Positions 23,591 through 32,177 of a stretch of 40,917 bases of DNA are shown one piece after another. The notes below the pieces were generated by a model. The model saw only the letters and a list, made by a program, of their open reading frames with translations. It made no database searches and was not told where the DNA came from. Position numbers and translations under genes: made by a program. The DNA is from Actinomycetota bacterium (GTDB lineage Bacteria; Actinomycetota; Acidimicrobiia; Acidimicrobiales; CADCSY01): the NCBI GenBank assembly GCA_019347915.1, contig JAHWKL010000008.1, positions 1 through 40,917 of the forward strand. The letters run 5' to 3'. Each line of letters opens with the position of its first letter. Within the stretch, counting starts at the first letter, position 1.

Positions 23591-24970
23591 ATGACCCCGC
23601 CCCAACACGGTTCCTTCGAGCAGCGAGGCCAGAACGCGCCCGCCGGCAATCGTCAGGTCGAAGGGCGGTTCGGCTTCATGTTCAAGGATCTCGACCCGTT
23701 CTCGCCCCCCGACGAGCTCCTGCGGTCGCTGGCCGCCACCATGCAGCAACCGGCGCCGAACCCGGTGACCCAGTTCGACAATCCCGACACTCCCGCCGGG
23801 TACACCTTCTTCGGGCAGTTCGTCGACCATGACCTCACCTTCGACCCCGTCTCTCAGCTCGGCAAGGAGCAGGACCCGAAGGGCCTGAAGAACTTCCGCA
23901 CGCCGGTGTACGACCTCGACTCCGTCTACGCCGGCGGTCCCCGGGTCACCCCCCGGTTGTACGACGGCGCCAAGCTGCGCCTGGACCACCACGACGGGCT
24001 CGAGGACCTTCCCCGGAAGGACGACGGCGCCGCCGACATCGGCGATCCTCGCAACGAGGAGAACGCCATCATCCATCAGCTCCAGATCGCCTTCATCAAG
24101 TTCCACAACGCCGTGGTCGACCACGTGGCCGCGTCGGGCACACCGGCGGGCGAGCTCTTCGCCGAGGCGCAGCAACTGGCCCTGCGCCACTACCAGTGGG
24201 CGGTGCTCACCGACTTCGTGCCCCGCATCTGCGGCCAGGACGTGGTCGACAGCGTGCTGAAGAAGGCGACCGGCAACGCTCCCATCCGCGCCGACCTGCG
24301 GTCCTACAAGCCCAAGAAGGTCCCGTTCATGCCGGTCGAGTTCTCGGTGGCGGCCTACCGCTTCGGCCACAGCCAGATACGCCCCGGGTACAAGCTCACC
24401 GACACCACCGGTGGCGTGTTCTTCCAGCCGGAGGCCAGTGAGACGAACCTCAACGGCTTCCGCCCCCTGCACCCGTCACGGCTGCTCCACTGGCAGCACT
24501 TCTTCGACATCCCCGGCTCCACCACCGTGCCGCAGCGATCCATGCGCATCGACTCCAAGATCTCCTTCCCCCTGTTCCACCTGCCCTTCGGAGGCCCGCC
24601 GGCGTCGCTCGCCGAGCGCAACCTGCTGCGGGGCAAGGCGCTGCGATTGCCGTCGGGCCAGGCGGTGGCCCGGGCCATGGGCTTCCAGCCCCTCTCCAAC
24701 GCCGCGCTGGGCATGTCCGACGACCAGGGATGGGACGGCCAGGCGCCGCTGTGGTTCTACGTGTTGAAGGAGGCGGAGCTCCAGCACGGCGGGACCCGCC
24801 TGGGCGAGGTCGGTGCACTCATCGTCGCCGAGACCCTCGTCGGGCTGCTCGCCCAGAACCGGGACACGTTCTTCCGCCTCGACCCGGGCTGGAAACCGGT
24901 CCCCCCGATCGCGGCGAGCGAGGGCACGTTCGGCGTGGGGGACCTCCTGGCCTTCGCCACCCGATCGTGA
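23591..24970 (+). CDS. Animal-type heme peroxidase family protein
   Basis: The 459-residue protein shows the bacterial branch of the animal heme peroxidase fold: YTFFGQFVDHDLTFD (distal His at 80), DIGDPRNEENAIIHQLQ, and SVAAYRFGHSQIRPGY (presumed proximal His at 260). It should use a heme to oxidise substrates with hydrogen peroxide; the substrate is unknown. No signal peptide is visible, so cytoplasmic location is likely unless exported by an unrecognised route. ATG 23591 is chosen; the long open frame upstream enters the repeat element. A five-codon ORF (MRRAR) ends in ATGA overlapping this start. Next downstream genes are an MFS transporter and a siderophore-interacting protein. Confidence 0.85.
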   Translation: MTPPQHGSFEQRGQNAPAGNRQVEGRFGFMFKDLDPFSPPDELLRSLAATMQQPAPNPVTQFDNPDTPAGYTFFGQFVDHDLTFDPVSQLGKEQDPKGLKNFRTPVYDLDSVYAGGPRVTPRLYDGAKLRLDHHDGLEDLPRKDDGAADIGDPRNEENAIIHQLQIAFIKFHNAVVDHVAASGTPAGELFAEAQQLALRHYQWAVLTDFVPRICGQDVVDSVLKKATGNAPIRADLRSYKPKKVPFMPVEFSVAAYRFGHSQIRPGYKLTDTTGGVFFQPEASETNLNGFRPLHPSRLLHWQHFFDIPGSTTVPQRSMRIDSKISFPLFHLPFGGPPASLAERNLLRGKALRLPSGQAVARAMGFQPLSNAALGMSDDQGWDGQAPLWFYVLKEAELQHGGTRLGEVGALIVAETLVGLLAQNRDTFFRLDPGWKPVPPIAASEGTFGVGDLLAFATRS

Positions 24971-25003
24971 GGAGAACGGTGTTCTGCGAGGGCAGCGGAG
25001 GCG

Positions 25004-25009
25004 TACGAT
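25004..25009 (+). promoter_or_regulatory. Possible -10 element before the MFS gene
   Basis: TACGAT (TANNNT) lies nine bases before ATG 25018, which has GAGG close upstream. The -35 region is weak. It supports transcription starting just ahead of that ATG rather than from the peroxidase gene alone. Confidence 0.3.
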
Positions 25010-25080
25010 CTGAGGTGATGTTCCGGCTGTCGCACTGGTGACGTCGGGCGGCGCGGGCCGCCATCCGCACCCCCCGCAGC

Positions 25081-26211
25081 GTGCTCGTGGCGCTGCTCGC
25101 CGTCCGGCTGCTCGACGAGTCGACCTCGTTCGTCCTGCCGGGCACCTTCGAGTCGCTGCGCGCCGATCTCGACCTCACCTACTCGCAGGCCAGTAGCGCC
25201 TTCCTGGCCATCGCCGTCGGGGCCGTCGCCGGTGGCCTGGCCACCGTGGCCGCCGACTACCGGAGCCGCCGGGTCATCGCCGGCGGGGGTGCGTTCGCCT
25301 CCGCCGCGGCGTTGCTGGTGGTGGGTGCCGCTGACTCGTACGTGCTGCTCCTCATCGGCGCTTTCATGGTGGGGGCCGCCTCCACCGCCATGGTCGACGC
25401 CTGCGAGATCGCCCTCGCCGACCTCGCCGGCGACGACCTGGAGAACCACCTCACCGTGCAGAACGTCTGGGGCTCGGTGGGTGATCTGCTGGGCCCGGCC
25501 ATCGTGGTCGCCGTCGCCGCCCTGGGCCTCTCGTGGCGTGTGTCGTACGTGGTGGGCGCCGGGCTCGTCCTGCTCTACGGCGCATGGCTCACGTCCTTGC
25601 CGTTTCCTCCGCCGCACCCCCACCAGGACGGGCACGGGGTGGGCCGCGCCGTGGCATCGGTGCTGGGTGACCCTGCCGTGTGGCTCGCCGGCACGGCGGT
25701 GATGCTGCTGGGCCCGCTCGACGAGCCCATGCTCGCCTTCCTCATCGCCCACCTCCAGCAGGCCCGGGGGCTGCCGGAGACCGGTGCGATCCTCATCGCT
25801 GCGCTGTCGGTCGTGGGCGCCTTCGTCGGCTATGCCAGCCTCCGCCGTTGGACGAGCGCACTGGCGCTCGACGCCGCCCTCCTGGCGCTGGCCACGTCGG
25901 CGTTGGTTGTCGCGCCGGACGCCCTCACCGCCAGCGGGATGTCGCTGCTCGTCGGCGTGTTCCTGGTCCGGGTGTGGGTGGCGCTCCAGGCCCGGGTGCT
26001 GAGGGTCCGACCGGGCCAGGCGGGAACGGTCAAGGCCGTGGTCGCACTGGTCGAGACGGCGGGCTGGGGGCTGCCGTTGCTGGCCGGTGCCGTCGCCGAC
26101 CGCACCAACGTCACCGCCGGTCTGGCCACCTATGGGGCCATGGCGTGGGCGCTCGCCGGCGTCACCGTGCTGCTCGTGCGGACGTCCCGGACTGCCAGAG
26201 TTGAGGCATGA
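25081..26211 (+). CDS. MFS transporter, possibly interrupted near its N-terminus
   Basis: From GTG 25081 the 376-residue protein is strongly hydrophobic with roughly ten to eleven membrane segments. Features such as AIAVGAVAGGLATVAADYRSRR and a repeated half resemble major facilitator transporters. Substrate is unknown; the coupled siderophore-interacting gene hints at iron-related export or uptake. In the same frame, ATG 25018 with a ribosome binding site reads seven codons (MFRLSHW), then TGA at 25039-25041, then RRAARAAIRTPRS into this ORF. This suggests a premature stop (for example CGA to TGA) with restart at GTG 25081. The gene may therefore be impaired. Confidence 0.75.
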   Translation: MLVALLAVRLLDESTSFVLPGTFESLRADLDLTYSQASSAFLAIAVGAVAGGLATVAADYRSRRVIAGGGAFASAAALLVVGAADSYVLLLIGAFMVGAASTAMVDACEIALADLAGDDLENHLTVQNVWGSVGDLLGPAIVVAVAALGLSWRVSYVVGAGLVLLYGAWLTSLPFPPPHPHQDGHGVGRAVASVLGDPAVWLAGTAVMLLGPLDEPMLAFLIAHLQQARGLPETGAILIAALSVVGAFVGYASLRRWTSALALDAALLALATSALVVAPDALTASGMSLLVGVFLVRVWVALQARVLRVRPGQAGTVKAVVALVETAGWGLPLLAGAVADRTNVTAGLATYGAMAWALAGVTVLLVRTSRTARVEA

Positions 26212-27002
26212 GCTCCGAAGGCAGCGCCAGACCACGAAGCTCGGCTCGGCGGGAGCCGCCGCCGTTCCGGCGGGTCGTGGTCCGGACCGTCGAGCAACTG
26301 ACCCCACGGATGCAGCGGATCGTCGTCGGCGGTCCCGAGCTCGAGGGGTTCGAGGTCCCCGAGCCGGCAGCCAGTGTCCGCCTCCTGCTACCGCCGCCGG
26401 GCGAGGACAGCCTGGTCATGCCGGAGTGGGACGGCAACCAGTTCAAGCTGCCCACCGGCGAGCGAGCGCCGATCCGCACCTTCACGCCCCGGTATCTCGA
26501 CACCGAGCGGCTCGAGCTGACGCTGGACATCGTCGTCCACGAAGGCGGTGTCGCCTCCGAATGGGCCCGCTCCGCTGAGCCCGGCCTCGAGGCGGCGGTC
26601 TCGGGTCCGGGGCGGGGCTACGCCCTCGACGCCGCCGCCCCGGCTCATCTGCTGGCGGGCGACGAGACCGCCATCCCCGCCATCAGCCAGTTGCTGGAGC
26701 TGTTGCCGCCGGGAACACCGTTGCGCGTGCACATCGAGATCGCCGATGCCTCCGCCCGTCTCCAGCTTCCCCCGCACCCCGAGGCAGAGGTGACCTGGCA
26801 CGAGCTGGCTCCAGGATCCCGACCCGGTGACGCCCTCGTTGCTGCGGTGGAGGCGGTCGAGGAGATCTCGGGTGCCGTGTGGGTGGCAGGCGAGGCGGCC
26901 TCCGTGCAGCGCATTCGCAAGCACCTCTTCGACGCCAGAGGCTTGCCCCGCTCGGCGGCGACGGTGCGGGGCTACTGGAAGATGGGCCGCTCCGCCACGT
27001 GA
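26208..27002 (+). CDS. Siderophore-interacting FAD-binding protein
   Basis: The 264-residue flavoprotein has RTFTPR at 90-95 (FAD-binding), a VHEGGVASEWA segment, AGDETAIPAISQLLELL (nicotinamide-binding side) and C-terminal GYWKMG, typical of ViuB-like siderophore-interacting proteins. These reduce ferric siderophores in the cytoplasm to release iron. ATG 26208 overlaps the MFS stop (ATGA), so both are translated together. No siderophore synthesis genes are nearby. Confidence 0.9.
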   Translation: MSSEGSARPRSSARREPPPFRRVVVRTVEQLTPRMQRIVVGGPELEGFEVPEPAASVRLLLPPPGEDSLVMPEWDGNQFKLPTGERAPIRTFTPRYLDTERLELTLDIVVHEGGVASEWARSAEPGLEAAVSGPGRGYALDAAAPAHLLAGDETAIPAISQLLELLPPGTPLRVHIEIADASARLQLPPHPEAEVTWHELAPGSRPGDALVAAVEAVEEISGAVWVAGEAASVQRIRKHLFDARGLPRSAATVRGYWKMGRSAT

Positions 27003-27005
27003 GTG

Positions 27006-27022
27006 CTCGCTGCGCCAGCGAG
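27006..27022 (+). terminator. Short hairpin after the siderophore-interacting gene
   Basis: CTCGCTG-CGC-CAGCGAG forms a perfect seven-base-pair stem four bases after the stop codon. No T tract follows, so termination would be weak or Rho-dependent. Confidence 0.35.
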
Positions 27023-27055
27023 GCAGCCGCTCACCGGGATGGGATCGACCCTCAC

Positions 27056-27174
27056 GTGAAGGTACGCTGGCATCCGCTCGGGAAGGGGCTCGTCAAGCAC
27101 ATGAAGCCGCTCGAGTTCAGCCTGGAGGAGCTGCAGGACGAGTTCCGCCGCCACCGGACCAGCGTCCGCAGCCG

Positions 27175-27178
<4 letters not shown>
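27056..27178 (+). CDS. Small basic hypothetical protein coupled to prfC
   Basis: The 40-codon ORF from GTG 27056 reads KVRWHPLGKGLVKHMKPLE and ends RRHRTSVRSR. It is basic with an amphipathic middle. Its TGA overlaps the GTG start of prfC by four bases (GTGA), which argues that it is translated. A 25-residue version from ATG 27101, preceded by GGGAAGGGG, is an alternative. Function unknown; it may be a leader that couples ribosomes to prfC. Confidence 0.4.
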
Positions 27179-28758
<1,580 letters not shown>

Positions 28759-28912
28759 GCGCGCCAGTGACGCTGCGGAGTCCGCACAGCTCGCTTCGCT
28801 CGCCGGAACGACATGGTGCCGCCTACGGCGGCGCTCATGCCCGTTCCGACCGGCCAAGCCGGCAGAGCCGGCGGCCGGACGGACCGGCGGATTATCGCCG
28901 GCGCAAATAACA
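28759..28912. repeat. Structured extragenic palindromic region
   Basis: The spacer contains TGCGGAGTCCGCA and a larger hairpin at 28804-28848: CGGAACG pairs with CGTTCCG, CATG pairs with CATG, and GCCGCC-TAC-GGCGGC forms the tip. It then has several GCCGG/CCGGC words up to the next start. This looks like a REP-type extragenic repeat; no gene is seen. Confidence 0.45.
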
Positions 28913-29515
28913 TTGCCGCACTACTTCGACCCCGAGCCCTCGGCGGCGTCCGATCGCCGGTCGGTCACACTAGCCCTTCCCGACCTGAGCCTGGAGCTGG
29001 CCACCGACCGAGGGGTGTTCTCCCGCACCGCCATCGACCCCGGCACCAAGCTCCTGCTGCTCGAGGGACCGCCCCCTCCGGCTGAGGGCGACGTGCTGGA
29101 CCTCGGCTGCGGCTACGGCCCCATCGCGCTCACGCTGGCCCGCCGCTCCCCCGCCGCCACCATCTGGGCCGTCGACGTGAACCGCCGGGCCCTCGCCTTG
29201 GTCGAGGACAACGCCGCCTCCGCCGGCATCGACAACGTCCGTCCTGCCACCCCCGACGACGTCCCTCCTGAGGTGCGCTTCGCCGCCATCTGGTCGAACC
29301 CACCAGTGCGAGTGGGCAAGGAGCAGGTCCATGCCATGCTCCGCGCCTGGCTACGCCGCTTGGAGCCGGAGGGCGCCGCCTGCTTGGTGGTGCACAAGCA
29401 CCTGGGTGCCGACTCGCTGGCCCGCTGGCTGGCGGGTGAGGGGTTCGCCACCCACCGACTGCGGTCCCGCATGGGCTACCGCCTGCTCGAGGCTCGACGG
29501 GAGACCACCGCATGA
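28913..29515 (+). CDS. Class I SAM-dependent methyltransferase (RsmC-like MTS domain)
   Basis: The 200-residue protein contains VTLALPDLSLELATDRGVFS, DLGCGYGPIALTLAR (SAM motif I), WAVDVNRRAL, and WSNPPVRVGKEQVHAML (the NPP-type motif of RNA and protein N-methyltransferases). It resembles the single-domain MTS proteins related to RsmC, which methylates guanine in 16S rRNA; the true substrate is unknown. The start is probably TTG 28913 (PHYFDPEPSA); no better in-frame codon is visible. The stop overlaps the next gene (ATGA). Confidence 0.85.
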   Translation: MPHYFDPEPSAASDRRSVTLALPDLSLELATDRGVFSRTAIDPGTKLLLLEGPPPPAEGDVLDLGCGYGPIALTLARRSPAATIWAVDVNRRALALVEDNAASAGIDNVRPATPDDVPPEVRFAAIWSNPPVRVGKEQVHAMLRAWLRRLEPEGAACLVVHKHLGADSLARWLAGEGFATHRLRSRMGYRLLEARRETTA

Positions 29516-30156
29516 AGAACCTGGGGGACACCGACCTGAAGCGCCTGCACCGCCACTGGCGGCGGCGGACCGCCGGCCGCCTGGCGGTGCTCCTCGACTC
29601 GGTCCAGACGCCGTTCAACGTCGGCGCCATCGTGCGGACGGCGGCCGCCGAGCGGGTCGAGCACCTGTACGTGGCCGGCGCCTCCGCCTTCCCCGACCAC
29701 CCCCGATCCCGGAAGATCTCGCTCGGCACCGAGCGGTCGGTGCCCTGGACGGGCTACGAGACGGCCGCCGAGGCCGTGGCCGCGGTGCGGGACGCCGGCC
29801 TGTTCCTGCTCGGGATCGAGCTGGCCGACGGCGCCGTGCCCCTCCACGAGGTGGCCCTGCCCGATGACGTCTGCCTGGCCCTGGGCCACGAGGACCGGGG
29901 GCTGTCGGCCCGCACCCTCGAGGCCTGCGACGCCGTGGCCTTCGTCCCCCAGCTCGGACGGGGCGGCTCCCTCAACGTCGCCTCCGCCGCCGCCATCGCC
30001 ATGTACGAGGTGCGACGGCGTGAGTGGTCGTGCTCGCCGGCCAACGAGGCCCCGGAGTCCGGCACTGACCACGCAGAGCCCCGGGCACACGAAGGGCAAT
30101 CGCCCCGGCGCCTACCGGGCGCAAACGGCGCCGAGGATGGTCGCCGTGGAGAATGA
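29512..30156 (+). CDS. TrmH/SpoU-family RNA methyltransferase
   Basis: The 214-residue product is a second SPOUT methyltransferase: LAVLLDSVQTPFNVGAIVRTA (motif 1), ALGHEDRGLSARTL (motif 2) and GRGGSLNVASAAAIAMYEV (motif 3). It is of the size and type of tRNA Gm18 methyltransferase TrmH, though its target is not proven. The last 45 residues are a hydrophilic extension. ATG 29512 overlaps the preceding methyltransferase stop (ATGA). A clear terminator follows. Confidence 0.88.
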   Translation: MKNLGDTDLKRLHRHWRRRTAGRLAVLLDSVQTPFNVGAIVRTAAAERVEHLYVAGASAFPDHPRSRKISLGTERSVPWTGYETAAEAVAAVRDAGLFLLGIELADGAVPLHEVALPDDVCLALGHEDRGLSARTLEACDAVAFVPQLGRGGSLNVASAAAIAMYEVRRREWSCSPANEAPESGTDHAEPRAHEGQSPRRLPGANGAEDGRRGE

Positions 30157-30273
30157 CACGGGGCCAGGATCACTGCACGGAAGCCTCAGAGTTCCACCCA
30201 TGGCAGCGATGCACGGGCTCCGGTCGAGGCCAAGCCTCGTGCTCCCTCGCTTCTCCAAGCCAGATCAACCGGT

Positions 30274-30302
30274 GAGGGCCGGCCCCGAGCCGGCCCTCTC
30301 TT
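30274..30302 (+). terminator. Intrinsic terminator after the TrmH-like gene
   Basis: GAGGGCCGGC (30274-30283) and GCCGGCCCTC (30289-30298) form a perfect ten-base-pair stem with loop CCCGA, followed by TCTT. It can serve the plus-strand methyltransferase pair; the converging doxX remnant ends at 30312, so it may act on both strands. Confidence 0.75.
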
Positions 30303-30311
30303 GATCCCGCG

Positions 30312-30832
30312 TCACGCCGCCGCCCGGCGCCGGCCGCGCCAGCGGGGCAGGCGCACGTTGCGGCTGGCGGAAGCCGCCGCGCCCAGCGCCAACGCGCCCA
30401 GCGCCGCGCCGACGCCCTACTCCACGCCGTCCAGCGACCAGCCAAAGGCGTGGTCGAGCGAGTAGCCGCCGGGGCCGGCGAAGGCGACGGCCAGCGCGGC
30501 CGCGGCAACAACCAGCGGGTACTCGTAGCCGCCGGCCTGGGCGAAGAAGCCCTTGTCCTTGTGAACGGTGGCGATGGCGCCGACCATCACCGCGGCCACC
30601 GCGGTGGCGGCCAACGGCGCCAGCAGGCCCAGCGCGAGCGCCAAGCCGCCCATGAGCTCCGCACCGCCGAGGACCCAGGCGTAGGGCCGTCCCGGTCGGA
30701 AGCCCAGCGACTCGAGGAACCCGGCGGTCCCGGCAATGCCGTGCCTCCGAACCACCCGAACAACTTCTGGGCCCCGTGAGCGGCGAGGGTCGCGCCGACG
30801 ACCACACGGATCAAAAGCAGCGCGATGTCCAT
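30312..30832 (-). pseudogene. DoxX-family membrane protein gene with frameshift and nonsense mutation
   Basis: ATG 30832, with a good GGAGG upstream, reads MDIALLLIRVVVGATLAAHG then GAQKLFGWFGG, a typical DoxX start. At about 30741-30748 the frame breaks: the DoxX-like continuation GIAGTAGFLESLGFRPGRPY is one frame away, consistent with loss of one base (GGCCAC to GGCAC). That second frame runs through four membrane-like segments to DGVE, then TAG (30419-30417), where related proteins often have Trp. Beyond it GVGAALGALALGAAASASRN continues the expected last helix to TGA at 30314-30312. Two independent lesions argue for a true pseudogene, but sequencing error at the first is possible. Confidence 0.75.
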
Positions 30833-30934
30833 GTCCCTCCCTCCTTTCTCATGAGCTCCCTGCTCATCTTCATCCCCCTCAACGCGTCGTGAAGGCAGCA
30901 CCTTCCCGCATTGTCGATCCCCGCCGCCCGGCAC

Positions 30935-31080
30935 CGGCGCGAATTCGGCACCGGCCATTGGCCCCAGCCGGCGGGCTCGGTCGTACTCCCGGCGCTTGTC
31001 GGGGTCGCCAGGCACCTCGTAGGCGGCGGAACCTCCTTGAACCGCTCCTCCGCCGCCTGGTCACCCGGCTGGCCGGGGAG
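30935..31080 (-). pseudogene. Remnant of a dnaJ J-domain, antisense to the hsp20 upstream region
   Basis: On the minus strand GQPGDQAAEERFKEV (about 31080-31032) is the central J-domain. At about 31031-31035 the frame slips by one base and continues SAAYEVPGDPDKRREYDRARRLG, which is the next J-domain stretch. The N-terminal half including the HPD motif is missing, and the G/F-rich and later domains are absent; the frame instead runs into the doxX start. It is therefore a decayed DnaJ fragment sharing DNA with the hsp20 promoter region. Confidence 0.65.
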
Positions 31081-31088
31081 GAGTAACC

Positions 31089-32162
31089 ATGGCACTTCCT
31101 GCTCGTCGTAACGACGATGCCGATGTGGCTCGCTGGGACCCTCTGACCGAGCTGAGCCGGCTCAGCCAACAGCTCCAGCACTACGTGGAGAACTGGCGTG
31201 ACCTGCCCTCGCTGTTCGGCGACGGCTTCGCCCCCTTGGCCGACGTCGAAGAGACCGATGACGCCTTCGTGGTGGAGATCGAGCTCGCCGGCGTCGACAA
31301 GGACGACGTCAACATCGAGCTCTCGGGCCGGCGGCTGGTCGTCACCGGTGAGCGCAAGGAGCGGGAGCGAGCCGGCATCCTCCGCAAGCGCACGCGCATG
31401 GTCGGGAGGTTCCGCTCCGAGGTGACCCTGCCCGCCGAAGTCGACGAGGACAGCGTCACCGCCGAGCTCGACCGGGGCGGGCCATCGTCGTCAGCCATGC
31501 CGCCCTTCTCGTCGTCGCGGGGTCGTCGCTCGTCGTGGGGGGTGACCAGCAAGGGCGGTTGCCACAGGGCTGGCCGGTACTCGCAGTGGTCGTCGTGGGT
31601 CTCGTTGCCCTCGGGATCGCCCTGCGCCGCCCCTTGGGGAGGCAGAACGTCGCCACACGCCTGCGGCTCGCCGTCGCCGCCCTGCCGTGGCTCGCCGAGC
31701 GGCCGGCCCGGACCGTGGTGCTCATCGCCGCGACGGCAGCAACGACCGGGTGCTATGTCGTCGCCCTCGCCGTGGTGCTCCGCGGCTTCGGCGTTGACCT
31801 CCCGTTCGTCGCCGTCGCCCTTGCCTACCTGGCCAGCACGGCACTCGCCTCTGCCAGCCCCACGCCGGGAGGACTCGGCGCGGTCGAGGGCGCTCTTGTT
31901 GTGGCCCTCACCGGACTCGGTGGCCCGGTGGCGCCCGTCGTCGCCGCGGTGCTCGTCTTCCGCATCGTCACCTTCTGGCTCCCCATGGTGCCCGGGGTCC
32001 TGGTGCTGCGAGCTCTTCAGCGAGCGCAGGTGCTGTAGTCGCATGGGCGCCGCTTGGCCCGTTCTCCCCGCTGGTCCGGCCCAATGCCTGGGCGGAATGG
32101 CGCTCGTCGTCGAGGCGTTCTCACGGCTGACCACAACTTTGTGCCTGTCGGGAAGGAGGTGA
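31089..32162 (+). CDS. Hsp20 (small heat-shock protein), 3' end replaced
   Basis: ATG 31089 has GGAGGAG six bases upstream. Residues 1-130 are a small heat-shock protein: N-terminus ARRNDDADVARWDPLTEL and alpha-crystallin domain with FVVEIELAGVDKDDVNIELS, RRLVVTGERKERE and GRFRSEVTLPAEVDED. After TAELDRG (about 31478) the conserved GVL-V-P ending and the C-terminal IxI tail are lost. The frame then runs 227 more codons through DNA whose real coding frame is a flippase-like gene, ending at 32162. The extra tail is thus probably not a real domain. The chaperone may be weak in oligomer formation. Treat as a damaged gene. Confidence 0.6.
   Translation: MALPARRNDDADVARWDPLTELSRLSQQLQHYVENWRDLPSLFGDGFAPLADVEETDDAFVVEIELAGVDKDDVNIELSGRRLVVTGERKERERAGILRKRTRMVGRFRSEVTLPAEVDEDSVTAELDRGGPSSSAMPPFSSSRGRRSSWGVTSKGGCHRAGRYSQWSSWVSLPSGSPCAAPWGGRTSPHACGSPSPPCRGSPSGRPGPWCSSPRRQQRPGAMSSPSPWCSAASALTSRSSPSPLPTWPARHSPLPAPRREDSARSRALLLWPSPDSVARWRPSSPRCSSSASSPSGSPWCPGSWCCELFSERRCCSRMGAAWPVLPAGPAQCLGGMALVVEAFSRLTTTLCLSGRR
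31481..32038 (+). pseudogene. 3' half of a flippase-like (lysylphosphatidylglycerol-synthase TM) gene
   Basis: In a frame different from hsp20, AIVVSHAALLVVAGSSLVV begins a hydrophobic sequence with several membrane helices, continuing to YLASTALASASPTPGGLGAV, EGALVVALTGLG and FRIVTFWLPMVPGVLVL, then TAG at 32036-32038. PGGLG-VEG and the FRIVTFWLP-PG ending are typical of the LPG_synthase_TM (UPF0104-like) family C-terminus. The N-terminal half of the roughly 300-residue family is missing at the hsp20 junction. GTG 31535 could start a 167-residue product, but it lacks a clear ribosome binding site. Confidence 0.65.
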
Positions 32163-32177
32163 CGGAGCGGCCAAGCC

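Noticed and set aside
30741-31035. All frameshifts in the doxX-dnaJ block as sequencing errors
   Set aside because: The one-base losses could be errors, but the amber codon in doxX and the loss of gene ends in dnaJ, hsp20 and the flippase gene are not explained that way.
30833-31088. HspR (HAIR) or HrcA (CIRCE) operator before hsp20
   Set aside because: No CTTGAGT-N7-ACTCAAG or TTAGCACTC-N9-GAGTGCTAA pattern; the sequence is better explained as a J-domain remnant.
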